From an uncultured Candidatus Melainabacteria bacterium (GTDB taxonomy: Bacteria; Cyanobacteriota; Vampirovibrionia; Gastranaerophilales; Gastranaerophilaceae): a stretch of 64,000 nucleotides of DNA. Position numbers and translations under genes: made by a program. Position 1 is the stretch's first letter; each line of letters starts with the position of its first letter. Below the pieces are notes generated by a model. It saw only the letters and a list, made by a program, of their open reading frames with translations, did not search any database and was not told the origin of the DNA. The stretch is taken from positions 62,001-126,000 of the forward strand of contig CAKVLH010000002.1 of assembly GCA_934757245.1 (NCBI GenBank). The letters run 5' to 3'. Positions 27,098 through 35,802 of this stretch are shown here, piece by piece.

Positions 27098-27997
27098 TTA
27101 TTTATTTCGATTGATTTTATCGATTTCAGGCCCTACATATTTGCCGATAAGTACTTCTTCTACAAAATGGTCTATAGGTTTAATCGCAACGCCTAAAGCA
27201 ACAAATCCACCCAAAGTTTTTATAAATTTGCCTTTAAGCATTTTACTTTGTTGGAATTTGGTTAAAACGCTTTTTACTGCAACATTAGAAGTTTGTCCTG
27301 CTTTTAGGTCTGCTTCGTATGCCTTGAACCACTTGTCTTGTTTGAATTCATCAGTTGGATTAAGTAAATTTTTTCTTAGTTCAATCAAATCTTTTATTGT
27401 TTTTTCAGAATAATTTTGTATTTTTTCTTTTGAATCAAGTCTGAAAACTTTGAATACATTTTTTAACGAAGTCTTCTTATTATCAAAATCCATTGCATTA
27501 GCAACGATATCTGAAAATTCTTTTATGCATTCTGCGTCTTTGCCGTCAAAAGCGTGCATTTTTCCGTTAGCAATAAATTGTTCTGCTGTTTTTGCAACTT
27601 TTTCTTTTGCATTTATGCCAATTTTTTCTTCCGTAAGTTTACCGGCTTGAGCAAAAATATTTTGACCTGCTTTAACAGCGATTAAAGGTAAGAATACACT
27701 TGCCATACCTTGGAAAACAGCTTGTTTCAAGCAACGTCTTGAATCAGGACTGTATTCAGTTTGGTCATTTTTGTATTTGTCATAAACGTCTGCACCAATG
27801 TATAAAAGAGCCGGTACCCAGCTTAATGTTGCGTATCCGCCAATAACGGGTCTTAAAGCTTCTCCGACTTCGTTTGTAAATGCGGCTCCGCGGAGGGGCC
27901 ATTGCATTAGAGGGTCTTTGTATTCGCCTGTCTTTGAATCTTTTGTTCTCGTGTCGGCTTTAAAAGTTTGTACGCTTGCACCAAGCGGTCTTATCAT
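27098..27997 (-). CDS. unknown membrane-associated protein with N-terminal QTFKAD motif
   Basis: Family not recognised. The start MIRPLGASVQTFKAD has the F-x-A motif at residues 12-14. Two hydrophobic stretches lie in the N-terminal half (YATLSWVPALLYIGADVYDKY, about 54-74; FQGMASVFLPLIAVKAGQNI, about 94-113) and one near the C-terminus (IKTLGGFVALGVAIKPIDHF). The body is lysine-rich and helical. No signal peptide. A strong Shine-Dalgarno GAAGGAGAAA precedes the ATG. The style (short polar N-terminus, F-x-A/G, scattered hydrophobic helices) resembles the proteins at 54474 and 56037, suggesting a common lineage-specific group. Monocistronic. Confidence 0.72.
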   Translation of the reverse strand: MIRPLGASVQTFKADTRTKDSKTGEYKDPLMQWPLRGAAFTNEVGEALRPVIGGYATLSWVPALLYIGADVYDKYKNDQTEYSPDSRRCLKQAVFQGMASVFLPLIAVKAGQNIFAQAGKLTEEKIGINAKEKVAKTAEQFIANGKMHAFDGKDAECIKEFSDIVANAMDFDNKKTSLKNVFKVFRLDSKEKIQNYSEKTIKDLIELRKNLLNPTDEFKQDKWFKAYEADLKAGQTSNVAVKSVLTKFQQSKMLKGKFIKTLGGFVALGVAIKPIDHFVEEVLIGKYVGPEIDKINRNK

Positions 27998-28165
27998 TCG
28001 GCTATTTCTCCTTCATGCATGTATGCTATTTATTTATAACGCGTGAACAATTAATTTTGCGCGTTTTGTGTAAAATTTTTACATTTTTTTACAAAATTTC
28101 GTCTGGCAGGTTTATTATAGCACAGAAAAAGTTGGGTTGGAGAGTAATATTTTAAAAATGATTTA

Positions 28166-28174
28166 TGATATACT
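28166..28174 (+). promoter_or_regulatory. extended -10 promoter of the small-peptide mRNA
   Basis: TG-A-TATACT is an extended -10 element; no good -35 is needed. Predicted start near 28181-28182, exactly where the 5' strand of the mRNA closing helix begins. Confidence 0.6.
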
Positions 28175-28273
28175 AATTTTTACACAGAGTAAAGAATGCT
28201 CTTTTCGAAACAGAACCAGCTAACACATTTGTATTAGACTTCGAGTTGGTTCTCGCTAGAAAGGAGAGTCAAT

Positions 28274-28354
28274 ATGGATAACTTCAATATAAGCTTATTA
28301 TTAATCTTTATGATTTTATTTGTATTAAAAAACGGCTCTCAACCGAAAGGCTAA
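28274..28354 (+). CDS. 26-residue hydrophobic peptide, putative type I toxin
   Basis: Too short for ordinary gene finding, but it has the best Shine-Dalgarno in the region: AAGGAGAG ends six bases before the ATG. The peptide begins MDNFNIS, has a membrane-spanning core LLLIFMILFVL (about residues 8-18) and ends in a polar, basic tail KNGSQPKG. That layout fits small membrane-acting peptides of type I toxin-antitoxin systems (TxpA, Fst, BsrG types) in form, though I see no sequence identity to them. Its last ten codons overlap a convergent antisense RNA. The alternative is a small regulatory membrane protein or leader peptide. Confidence 0.6.
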   Translation: MDNFNISLLLIFMILFVLKNGSQPKG

Positions 28355-28408
28355 GAGCCGTTAGACTTCTTCAAGAGTATTTGGTAGCTTCGCAAACTAC
28401 CACTCTGT
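28325..28408 (-). ncRNA. antisense RNA overlapping the 3' end of the peptide mRNA
   Basis: A minus-strand transcript from the promoter at 28415-28443 would start near 28408 and end at a strong intrinsic terminator: arms 28354-28362 and 28331-28339 (AACGGCTCT in minus-strand reading, 9 bp), followed in that direction by six T residues. About 84 nt. On the plus strand the hairpin lacks a U-tract, so it is oriented for the antisense RNA. It covers the last ten codons of the peptide and nearly all of the 3' untranslated region, as in convergent type I systems (RatA over txpA). Confidence 0.62.
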
Positions 28409-28414
28409 GTTTTT

Positions 28415-28443
28415 ATTATAAACTATAATTAGTGAATATTCAA
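28415..28443 (-). promoter_or_regulatory. sigma-70 promoter of the antisense RNA
   Basis: In minus-strand reading: TTGAAT (28443-28438), 17-bp spacer, TATAAT (28420-28415). A consensus -10 and a near-consensus -35. Confidence 0.7.
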
Positions 28444-28466
28444 CTTTTTTCTTCATTTTTTATAAG

Positions 28467-28475
28467 TGCTATAAT
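28467..28475 (+). promoter_or_regulatory. extended -10 promoter of uvrB (leaderless)
   Basis: TG-C-TATAAT ends six bases before the uvrB ATG, so the transcript should begin at or next to the start codon. No Shine-Dalgarno exists upstream, consistent with a leaderless mRNA. Confidence 0.65.
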
Positions 28476-28481
28476 GTTTTT

Positions 28482-30464
28482 ATGGAAAGAAAATTTGAAC
28501 TGGTATCGAAATATAAGCCGTCAGGTGACCAGCCAAAGGCGATTGAAGAACTTGTAGAAGGACTTAAAGAAGGGGATGACGCGCAAACGCTTCTCGGTAT
28601 TACAGGTTCAGGTAAAACATTCACTATTGCAAACGTAATTCAAGAAATTCAAAAACCGACGCTTATTATTGCACACAACAAAACTCTAGCGGCACAGCTT
28701 TATAACGAGTTTAAAGAGCTTTTTCCGAATAATGCGGTCGAATATTTTATTTCATATTACGATTATTATCAACCTGAAGCCTACATTCCGCGAACAGATA
28801 CTTATATCGAAAAATCTGCAAGTATAAACGAAGAAATCGACCGACTTCGCCATAACACAACTCGAAGTCTTTACGAAAGAAACGATGTCATAATTGTTGC
28901 ATCTGTAAGTTGTATTTACGGTTTGGGTTTGCCTGAAAGTTATTTTAAAGGCACAATTCAGATTAAAGTCGGTGATACTTTAGATAGAGGCGATTTAATA
29001 AAACATCTTGTAATGACGCAATACACAAGAAATGACCTTGTTTTAGAGCGTTCAACATTTAGAGCAAGAGGCGACATTTTAGAAATCATGCCGGCTTATG
29101 AAAAAATTATTACAAGAATTTATTTCTTTGGTGATGAAATCGAAAAAATCGTTAAGATTGATAATTTGACAGGTGAAATTATTGAAGCACCTGAGTCTGT
29201 AATGATTTATCCGGCTGTGCATTATATCGCTTATGATGAAAATGAAGACGAAACGATTTCAATGATTAAAACAGAACTAAAAAATCGTGTAGTTGAATTA
29301 GAAAGTGAAAATAAGATTTTAGAATCTCAACGACTCCAGCAGAGAGTTAAATACGATATCGAGATGATTAAGGAGATGGGGTATTGTTCAGGGATTGAAA
29401 ACTATTCGCGTATTATTGAACGCCGTCCTGTAGGTTCAGCTCCGGCAACGCTTTTAGACTATTTTCAAACAGATTTTTTAACAGTAATTGATGAATCTCA
29501 CGTTACGCTTCCACAGCTTAACGGGATGTACCACGGTGATGCGGCGCGCAAAAAAACGCTTGTTGATTTTGGGTTTAGATTACCTTGTGCGAAGGATAAC
29601 AGACCTCTTAAGAGTGAAGAATTTTTTGCAAAAGTCGGACAAAAAATTTATATTTCCGCAACTCCGGGGGATTTTGAAAAGAAAACTTCTGAACAAATGG
29701 TTGAACAAATTATTCGTCCGACAGGATTGGTTGATCCAAAAATCAGCGTTCGCCCAATCGAAACACAAATTGGTGATTTGAAAATCGAAATTGAAAAACG
29801 CGCCAAAAAAGAAGAAAGAGTTTTGATTACAACTCTTACAAAGCGTATGGCGGAAGATTTATGCGACTTTTTCTTGCAAGAAGGTATTCGAGTAAGATAT
29901 TTGCATAGCGGAATTAAATCAATCGAACGTGTCGAAATCTTGAGAGATTTAAGACTCGGAGAATTTGATGTTTTGATTGGCGTAAACTTGCTTAGAGAAG
30001 GTTTGGATATTCCGGAAGTTTCACTTGTGGCAATTATGGACGCGGATAAAGAAGGATTTTTGAGATCTGAAACAAGCTTAATTCAAACAATCGGTCGTGC
30101 TGCTCGTAACGCTTGTGGTGAAGTTATTATGTATGCGGATAAAATAACGGATTCTATGCAAAAAGCGATTGACGAAACAAACCGTAGAAGAGAAATTCAA
30201 CTTGCGCATAACAAAAAATTCGGAATTATTCCACAGACTATTAAAAAACCGATTGAAAACAATTTGCTTTCTCTTGTTGCAAGTTATAGAGATTTTGAAG
30301 ATATTGTTGCGGAAGAAATGGTTGACTTGGGTATTGATAAGAAAGATTTACCTAAACTTATCAATAAATTGGAAAAAGATATGCATAAGGCTGCTAAAAT
30401 TCTTGATTTTGAACGCGCGGCGGAAATCAGAGATAAGCTTAAAAAGTTAAGAGAAATGGTATAA
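28482..30464 (+). CDS. uvrB: excinuclease ABC subunit B
   Basis: Damage-verifying helicase-like subunit of nucleotide excision repair; works with UvrA and UvrC. Walker A GITGSGKT lies near residues 38-46. The beta-hairpin region [20 protein letters not shown] follows at about 92-115. DESHVTLPQ is the DEAD-box-like motif, and helicase motifs [31 protein letters not shown] and QTIGRAARN follow. The C-terminal UVR domain ([27 protein letters not shown]) binds UvrC. The length of 660 aa is normal. The ATG follows a -10 box by six bases with no ribosome site, so translation is probably leaderless. The stop lies two bases from the end of the opposing protease-like gene. Confidence 0.98.
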   Translation: MERKFELVSKYKPSGDQPKAIEELVEGLKEGDDAQTLLGITGSGKTFTIANVIQEIQKPTLIIAHNKTLAAQLYNEFKELFPNNAVEYFISYYDYYQPEAYIPRTDTYIEKSASINEEIDRLRHNTTRSLYERNDVIIVASVSCIYGLGLPESYFKGTIQIKVGDTLDRGDLIKHLVMTQYTRNDLVLERSTFRARGDILEIMPAYEKIITRIYFFGDEIEKIVKIDNLTGEIIEAPESVMIYPAVHYIAYDENEDETISMIKTELKNRVVELESENKILESQRLQQRVKYDIEMIKEMGYCSGIENYSRIIERRPVGSAPATLLDYFQTDFLTVIDESHVTLPQLNGMYHGDAARKKTLVDFGFRLPCAKDNRPLKSEEFFAKVGQKIYISATPGDFEKKTSEQMVEQIIRPTGLVDPKISVRPIETQIGDLKIEIEKRAKKEERVLITTLTKRMAEDLCDFFLQEGIRVRYLHSGIKSIERVEILRDLRLGEFDVLIGVNLLREGLDIPEVSLVAIMDADKEGFLRSETSLIQTIGRAARNACGEVIMYADKITDSMQKAIDETNRRREIQLAHNKKFGIIPQTIKKPIENNLLSLVASYRDFEDIVAEEMVDLGIDKKDLPKLINKLEKDMHKAAKILDFERAAEIRDKLKKLREMV

Positions 30465-30466
30465 TT

Positions 30467-31522
30467 TTATTTCAAAGCTCCGCCTAGGTAGTTGAATAGT
30501 TTTTCTTCTTCCGGAGAAAGTCCTTCAAGTAATTTTTTAGTATACAGTTCACAATGAACTTCCAGCGCTGTGTTTCCGGCGGCATAATCTGAGACATTGT
30601 TTGCTGTTTCAATCATATCTTCTGGTATCACTCTTGTTCTAAATGCTAATGTCCTTGGCTGTGTTGTGTGCAATATTTCATGAATAATAACATGTTTCAA
30701 ATCAAAGTCAAATATTGACGTATTAGGGTTTGATTTTACCACAACGACTTGTTCTTTACTTGTTTTCGCATTCCAACCGCTGAATAAATCTTGTTGCGCG
30801 TTTCCGATAACAATTTTAGGTATTTTAATTCCATTTTCGTTTAGAATTTTAAATGCTTCTTTGCAACATTTGGCAAACTCAATGTTGTTATCGCAATATA
30901 GTTTTTCAATGCCGTATTTTTGTTGTAATTCTTGTTTTATTTGTAAAACTTCTTTATCAGTATCTTTTTGAGAGGTTAGTTCAAGTAAAGGAATTACTTT
31001 ATCGCTCATAATAGTTTCTCTTTTATTCAAGAAATCATCCAGTTCCGGACTAAAATCTTGATTTATGATTTTGTTTTCAAGATCTAAATCATCATCAAAG
31101 GTTAATTTTACATAATTATCAAAACATCTTGATGCAATGCACTCTACATTAAAATCAACATCTTCAATCGACTGTGAGTTTTTAATTTCTTCGATTAAAT
31201 CCATTCGGCCTTCTTCCCTGCATTCATCATAATGGTTGTCTTCTAAGAATTTAATCAGTTTTTCTTTATAAGAGTTTAAATCGCCACTTTCTTTAGATTT
31301 CATAACATCATCTAAAGTTATTTCTTGTGGTTTAGAAGCTTTTGCCATAAGTCCGGCAATAATTCCGCTTAGAGCAAGACCTGTTGCATATTGAACCTTT
31401 TTTGAGCTAATTTCTAAACTATCGCAAGCTAGTTGTTTTGCGCCTTTTGGCATGCCGGCTTTAAAAGCAGGAGCTTGTTGTTTTTGAATTTTAATAGGAG
31501 AGTAATTTATATTTGTAATCAT
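30467..31522 (-). CDS. putative zinc metallopeptidase with N-terminal PAFKAG motif
   Basis: The sequence HVIIHEILHTTQP near residue 281 contains HEILH, an HExxH zinc-binding motif in a hydrophobic helix as in many metallopeptidases; a third ligand is not obvious. The frame extends to 31549, but I chose the ATG at 31522 (MITNINYSPIKIQKQ...), which resembles the polar M-x-x-N starts of other motif proteins. APAFKAG then lies at residues 17-23. One hydrophobic segment follows (YATGLALSGIIAGLMA, about 45-60), so it may be membrane-anchored. Acidic central region. Substrate unknown; tail-to-tail with uvrB. Confidence 0.68.
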   Translation of the reverse strand: MITNINYSPIKIQKQQAPAFKAGMPKGAKQLACDSLEISSKKVQYATGLALSGIIAGLMAKASKPQEITLDDVMKSKESGDLNSYKEKLIKFLEDNHYDECREEGRMDLIEEIKNSQSIEDVDFNVECIASRCFDNYVKLTFDDDLDLENKIINQDFSPELDDFLNKRETIMSDKVIPLLELTSQKDTDKEVLQIKQELQQKYGIEKLYCDNNIEFAKCCKEAFKILNENGIKIPKIVIGNAQQDLFSGWNAKTSKEQVVVVKSNPNTSIFDFDLKHVIIHEILHTTQPRTLAFRTRVIPEDMIETANNVSDYAAGNTALEVHCELYTKKLLEGLSPEEEKLFNYLGGALK

Positions 31523-31607
31523 ACATTCAGTAAAACAGGTAAATAACAATAATTGCCTTTTATGTAAAGAAGTATTAATTTTATTTTGTTATATTTAAAG
31601 AAGTTAA

Positions 31608-31631
31608 GTAGGTTGGGGTTTCTACCCCAAC
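31608..31631. repeat. GTAGGTTGGG hairpin repeat
   Basis: GTAGGTTGGGGTTTCTACCC-CAAC. Copy of the hairpin family at 15364, 40180, 41200 and 45361. The loop and the GGG/CCC pairs vary compensatorily between copies. Confidence 0.7.
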
Positions 31632-31667
31632 AAAAACTTTTTATATACTATAATTTCCAAATAGGAA

Positions 31668-33491
31668 TTAACTCAATTTATAAAAATAATTTTCAAAAAT
31701 TTCTTTTCCGTCAATGGCATAGAAATCAACATCAAAATCAAAATAAGTATTTCTTTCGCCGTTAGAGCCAACAATTCTAAATTCTTTTTTCTCTATTGGT
31801 AATTTATCCATATTTACTGCGTGTTTTCTTGGGGACGCATATATAGGCATATCCTTAACTCCGATTTCCCCAACCATTTTTTTGGCGTATTCAATAATTG
31901 CATCTCTGATTTCATCATTTTCTCTGTATACGGTTTTCAGCTCAATATTATCTATTATTAATGCAGGTTTTTTGTCAATTTCTGCTATATAACACATTGT
32001 GTTTCCAATATCTTCTTTACCGAGTTTAACTTCTATACAAGATATCATTTTATTTATTACATAATTTGGAGCACTTGCTTGATTTGCACCAGAACCGACT
32101 GCGGTACAGCAAGAAGCGTAATTCCCTAAAAACAAAGAGTGTTTTATATCATTCATATCGGCTTTTTGAACTTTGATTTTTGCTTTTTTGCCGTCTTTTA
32201 ATATTATTTCTTTTTCAACAAATGATTTAGGATTAAATTTTACCCAGTTGTCATAATTGATGCCAAGTGCTTCAAATTGTTTTTTAGTTTCTTGGTTTGG
32301 CTTTAAATCGTTAAATATTTCTTTTATGGATTTATTTTTATTTTGTTTTAGCAAAGAAAGTAAGTCCATGTATTTATTCCAAAAAGCAGAATCCGAACTG
32401 ATTAGGCTGTTTAAATGCTTGCTGTTTTTAAAATTTAGGCGTGTACAATGCTCTCCGTCAGAATCTCGTGTAGCTAAATCATTAAGAATTTCATGTCTTT
32501 TGGCTATATTTTTTCGATTTGGTTCTGCGTAAGTTTTTATAAGTGTTTTAATTGTTGTATCAATGCTATGTTGCCCCCAATCTTCTTCATTTAACATAGC
32601 AATTGCTTGTGTCAGAATTAGTTTATCGCGATAATCTTTTATAGAATTAGCGACCATTTTGCGATTTTTTGTTGTTAAATCATTGATTTGTTTGATTAAT
32701 TCTTTGTTGTCTTTGCCCGTAAATTTTTGTTTTAATTCTTTAATTTTTGCCTTATTTTGTAAATATTCATCTGATTCTGTCGGATTAGTTAGTTTTAGCA
32801 TATTTTGATATTCACTAAAATCATCTTTCAAACTTCCAATTTCAATAAGATAATGCCAAACATTATCGTATTTGTCTTTAAAACTTTGGATGAAAGATTT
32901 GCGCCCCAACACTTTTAGCATATTTAATGTATTTTTAGGCTTATCCATAATTAAAGTAGTCAATTCATTGTCGTTAAATTTGCAATAAGGATAAGATAAT
33001 TCTTCCCGATGTTTTATTGCTTCATTTCGTAAATCTAAAATTTTCGTTGCTTCATCTAAGCTAAATTTATTTTTGACTATATCATTCAAATGCCCTCTAG
33101 GATAACCCATTGCGATAATTTTTTCCATTTTGTCTGAAAATTCAAAGAAAACATCACGCATAAATATTTTAGGTATGGACAAAATTTCTAAAATATTTAT
33201 GCCAGAAGAAATTAGATTTATGGTTGTAGTTACCATGTCTTTATAATATTTTTTTCTAATAGAATTATACTTAGTTGATATTGTTAAAATGCAATCTTTT
33301 AGGGATTCCCTATTATAGCCCGCATTTGATATCATTTCTCTTGCACTATTTGCAGAAATCAGATTTTTGTCGCGCTTAAATAAATTCCAAAAACCTTGAA
33401 AGTTTGGGTTAGAAGAATTTGTTTGATTTGCGTTTTTTGAATTTGTTTTATTATCAATTGAATTAATGTTCTGTAATGGAGAAATTCTCAT
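31668..33491 (-). CDS. large unknown protein with N-terminal NPNFQG motif and Cys-containing C-terminal domain
   Basis: Family not recognised. The open frame runs up to 33830, but its upstream part translates a dispersed intergenic repeat (33585-33697). I place the start at 33491, giving MRISPLQNINS and then a polar Asn-rich stretch with NPNFQGF at about residues 30-36. The middle is lysine-rich and helical. The last 160 residues look like a compact domain with conserved-looking motifs: LFLGNYASCCTAVGSG, SAPNYVINKMISCIEV, GNTMCYIAEIDKKPALIIDNIEL. The CC pair, Asn and later residues could form an active site, but I cannot name one. No signal peptide. Effector- or enzyme-like roles are speculative. 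Confidence 0.68.
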   Translation of the reverse strand: MRISPLQNINSIDNKTNSKNANQTNSSNPNFQGFWNLFKRDKNLISANSAREMISNAGYNRESLKDCILTISTKYNSIRKKYYKDMVTTTINLISSGINILEILSIPKIFMRDVFFEFSDKMEKIIAMGYPRGHLNDIVKNKFSLDEATKILDLRNEAIKHREELSYPYCKFNDNELTTLIMDKPKNTLNMLKVLGRKSFIQSFKDKYDNVWHYLIEIGSLKDDFSEYQNMLKLTNPTESDEYLQNKAKIKELKQKFTGKDNKELIKQINDLTTKNRKMVANSIKDYRDKLILTQAIAMLNEEDWGQHSIDTTIKTLIKTYAEPNRKNIAKRHEILNDLATRDSDGEHCTRLNFKNSKHLNSLISSDSAFWNKYMDLLSLLKQNKNKSIKEIFNDLKPNQETKKQFEALGINYDNWVKFNPKSFVEKEIILKDGKKAKIKVQKADMNDIKHSLFLGNYASCCTAVGSGANQASAPNYVINKMISCIEVKLGKEDIGNTMCYIAEIDKKPALIIDNIELKTVYRENDEIRDAIIEYAKKMVGEIGVKDMPIYASPRKHAVNMDKLPIEKKEFRIVGSNGERNTYFDFDVDFYAIDGKEIFENYFYKLS

Positions 33492-33584
33492 ATTTTGTTT
33501 AAAACTTGTAAAGATATTTTTTGCTAGTGAAATTGAATGGGATAGTTTTGAAAAAATGAAAAAAGTTTTTAAACAAGTCGTGGT

Positions 33585-33697
33585 CATTCCCTCTCCTTGC
33601 AGGAGAGCGGATTGTCGACAGAGAGCAGAGGAATTCTGCTTTGCAGAATCCGTAGACTCGTTTAACGTCGACAACCAAGCAGGGTTAGGGTGAGGTG
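33585..33697. repeat. CCCTCTCC...AGGGTTAGGGTGAGGTGT intergenic repeat
   Basis: CATTCCCTCTCCTTGCAGGA ... GCAGGGTTAGGGTGAGGTGT, with an inner hairpin GAATTCTGC/GCAGAATCC and flanking GTCGAC sites. Related pieces lie at 41262-41308, 45655-45712 and 57984-58022. Such sequences are widespread between bacterial genes. It is more GC-rich than the surroundings. Confidence 0.65.
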
Positions 33698-33819
33698 TCA
33701 ACCTTAATTTTAAAATATCCTTGAGTATGAGTAGCAATAAAATTTCATCTAAATGGTTGATAACAAATAAAAAAAAATGTATGATAATGTTAGAAAATAA
33801 TTGGGGAGATTGGGGTCTT

Positions 33820-34170
33820 ATGTTCAACAATATTAATGATAATAATAACGGATTATTTTATAACTCTCAATTAAACAATGCGAGCAATGTAATTAGTCTT
33901 GCCTCAATTCGTGCAAATCTTCAAAAAGCAGGATACAGTTCAAATCCTTATGTTGATAAAACTGAAATATCTTCAAATGCAATGCAGCTTTTTCAGAGAG
34001 ATTTGGATATAAATAAATTTACGAAAATTGCAACCAGCGACAAAGATGACACTTCACACTTGGAAAAAATGCAAGAATTATTTAAAAATGGCGTTGTAGA
34101 TGTGTTTGAAGATGATGTGATAAAGGAACTTGTAACGAATTCTAAATTATTAGATGATTTAGAGCTGTAA
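33820..34170 (+). CDS. small unknown protein, Asn-rich N-terminus
   Basis: 116 residues beginning MFNNINDNNNGLFYN. The frame is open from 33721, but GGGGAG and TGGGG just before 33820 and the lack of sense upstream favour this start. The rest is charged and helical (LEKMQELFKNGVVDVFEDDV), without membrane segment. The polar N-rich opening resembles the motif proteins, but F-x-A/G is absent (GLFYN only). It ends 18 bases before the TPR gene, which appears to have its own promoter inside that gap. Function unknown; possibly a small partner of the TPR protein. Confidence 0.6.
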   Translation: MFNNINDNNNGLFYNSQLNNASNVISLASIRANLQKAGYSSNPYVDKTEISSNAMQLFQRDLDINKFTKIATSDKDDTSHLEKMQELFKNGVVDVFEDDVIKELVTNSKLLDDLEL

Positions 34171-34173
34171 ATG

Positions 34174-34182
34174 TGATAGAAT
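34174..34182 (+). promoter_or_regulatory. extended -10 promoter of the TPR gene (leaderless)
   Basis: TG-A-TAGAAT ends six bases before the ATG at 34189, the same geometry as uvrB. No Shine-Dalgarno precedes the start. Confidence 0.5.
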
Positions 34183-34188
34183 ACAGCT

Positions 34189-35370
34189 ATGGTATCGTCT
34201 GATTATTATATCGTAGATAATTCGGATTTAGAAAATAAAAGACTTGAGGCAGCAAAATCCCATTATAGAAAAGGTGATTATGCATCTGCATTAAGACTTT
34301 ATCTTGATATGCTGAATGCAAGTATTTCTTATAAATTATATTATGAAATCGGACGCTGTTATTATAAACTCAACGACATGTTACCGGCAGAAGAATATTT
34401 TAAGAAATCAATCGGACTTGAAAGTTTTAAAAATCCTTCTTATCTATATTTAGGCAATATTTTTTATAAAAAAGAAGATTTGAGAAATGCTATCGAGAAT
34501 TGGGTTTCAGCGTACGCTTATAAACCTGATGACGAAGCTGTTTGTTTAAATCTTGCAACTTCTTATTTTTCTAAAAATATGAAATTTCAATCTGTTTTTT
34601 ATTATGAAAAATATTTGAAGTATGCAAAGGAAAAAGGGCAATCATATTCAACAATTAAAAAAAGCATAAACCGTTGTAATGAAATAGGAAAAGAATTCAC
34701 TCAGAAGGCTCAACGCGCGATTTCTGTACGAAAAAATAATGAAGCAATAGAATTTTTAACTTTTGCGGTAAAAAATATGCCGGTAAGTTTTGATATAAAT
34801 TATTTGTTAGGTAAAGTTTATTTAGAAGAAAATGATAATATGCATGCAATGATTTATTTAAAACAAGCACTTTGTCTTGATAATAAATCTCTTGATGTAT
34901 TACAAAAATTGGCTTCTGTTTATATTAATTTGGGCGATTATACTGCGGCATATTGTACTATGCGCAGATTACTTCCGCTGGTTATTCATAATCAATCTGA
35001 ATATTTGAGGATTTTACAGACTGTTAAAGAATTGAATTCAACATTTGATGATTCAAGTTATTTGGGGCATAAACAATGGGCAGATAATTATTATGCGGAT
35101 AATAATTATCACATGGCACTTTTAGAATACGAAAATTGTGTTATTTTGAAAGACGATTTGCAAGAAGAAATCGGCGATAAAATTGAACGTTTGAAATTGT
35201 TTATTAATCCTGAACAACGAATTATAAAAACTTGTTTGGAAAAGGGTGAAGCTTTATATAAAGAAGGTGATTTTATAACTTCTAATAAGTATTTTTCAAA
35301 AGCAATGCTCTTGTCAAATGAAAATTCTGTGGAATATAGATTGGCAAAATCAAGAGTTGTAAATGTTTAA
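34189..35370 (+). CDS. tetratricopeptide repeat protein
   Basis: 393 residues forming about nine TPR-like helical hairpins, for example AAKSHYRKGDYASALRLYLD (20-39), EIGRCYYKLNDMLPAEEYFK, LYLGNIFYKKEDLRNAIENW, LLGKVYLEENDNMHAMIYLK and LEKGEALYKEGDFITSNKYF. Such arrays serve as protein-binding scaffolds. No signal peptide or enzyme domain. The start is supported by the -10 box six bases upstream. The end overlaps the next gene by eight bases, so the two are translationally coupled, suggesting that the scaffold serves the metal-binding protein or the same pathway. Confidence 0.88.
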   Translation: MVSSDYYIVDNSDLENKRLEAAKSHYRKGDYASALRLYLDMLNASISYKLYYEIGRCYYKLNDMLPAEEYFKKSIGLESFKNPSYLYLGNIFYKKEDLRNAIENWVSAYAYKPDDEAVCLNLATSYFSKNMKFQSVFYYEKYLKYAKEKGQSYSTIKKSINRCNEIGKEFTQKAQRAISVRKNNEAIEFLTFAVKNMPVSFDINYLLGKVYLEENDNMHAMIYLKQALCLDNKSLDVLQKLASVYINLGDYTAAYCTMRRLLPLVIHNQSEYLRILQTVKELNSTFDDSSYLGHKQWADNYYADNNYHMALLEYENCVILKDDLQEEIGDKIERLKLFINPEQRIIKTCLEKGEALYKEGDFITSNKYFSKAMLLSNENSVEYRLAKSRVVNV

Positions 35371-35773
35371 AAAATTGAAAAAGTTTTTTTATTTGCATAT
35401 TTTGAAGAAAAAGTATTATAGAACTGGTGCTTGTAATGCTTGCGGACGTTGCTGTCAAAAAATCTATGTTAAGCATAAAGAAGTAATTAAAACAGAAGAA
35501 GAATTTCATAAACTACAAAAATTGCATCCGTTTTATACTTATTTAAAAATTGTAGATAAGGATGAAACCGGATTAGTTTTTGAGTGCATGAATTTAGATA
35601 AAGAAACACATAAATGTAAAATTCACAAAAAGCGCCCCGGAATTTGCAGACGTTATCCGCAAGAAGAATTGTTTAAAATGGGTGGAACACTTGCTGAAAA
35701 CTGTGGTTACAGATTAGAGCCGATTGAAAGTTTTGAGGATGTTTATAAGAAAGTTTGCAAAAAGAAAAAATAG
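35363..35773 (+). CDS. CxxCxxCC zinc/iron-chelating domain protein
   Basis: 136-residue protein with the hallmark of the putative zinc- or iron-chelating family (YkgJ/UPF0153-like, PF03692 type): CNACGRCCQK near residues 23-32 and later CKIHKKRPGICRRYP near 82-97. About eight cysteines in total suggest a bound metal or Fe-S cluster. Basic N-terminus (MFKKLKKFFYLHILKKKYY). It overlaps the upstream TPR gene by eight bases. The molecular role of this family is not established. Confidence 0.85.
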   Translation: MFKKLKKFFYLHILKKKYYRTGACNACGRCCQKIYVKHKEVIKTEEEFHKLQKLHPFYTYLKIVDKDETGLVFECMNLDKETHKCKIHKKRPGICRRYPQEELFKMGGTLAENCGYRLEPIESFEDVYKKVCKKKK

Positions 35774-35802
35774 TAAAAATGCGCGCATTTGCGAATAAAA
35801 TG

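Larger units (their letters stand above)
28182..28415 (+). ncRNA. structured ~230-nt mRNA with pairing ends (toxin-type mRNA candidate)
   Basis: The first nine bases ACACAGAGT (28182-28190) are the exact complement of ACTCTGTGT (28402-28410), which is followed by TTTTTATT. The RNA thus closes on itself and terminates there. CTCTTTTC (28199-28206) can pair with GAAAGGAG (28259-28266), masking the ribosome site of the enclosed peptide. AGAACCA (28212-28218) with TGGTTCT (28247-28253) forms a leader hairpin. End-to-end folding and Shine-Dalgarno masking are known features of type I toxin mRNAs such as hok. The assignment is inferred. Confidence 0.6.

Noticed and set aside
33492..33830. N-terminal extension of the 31668-33491 protein
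   Set aside because: It translates a dispersed intergenic repeat and low-complexity DNA; the internal start restores the M-x-I ... NFQG pattern of related proteins.
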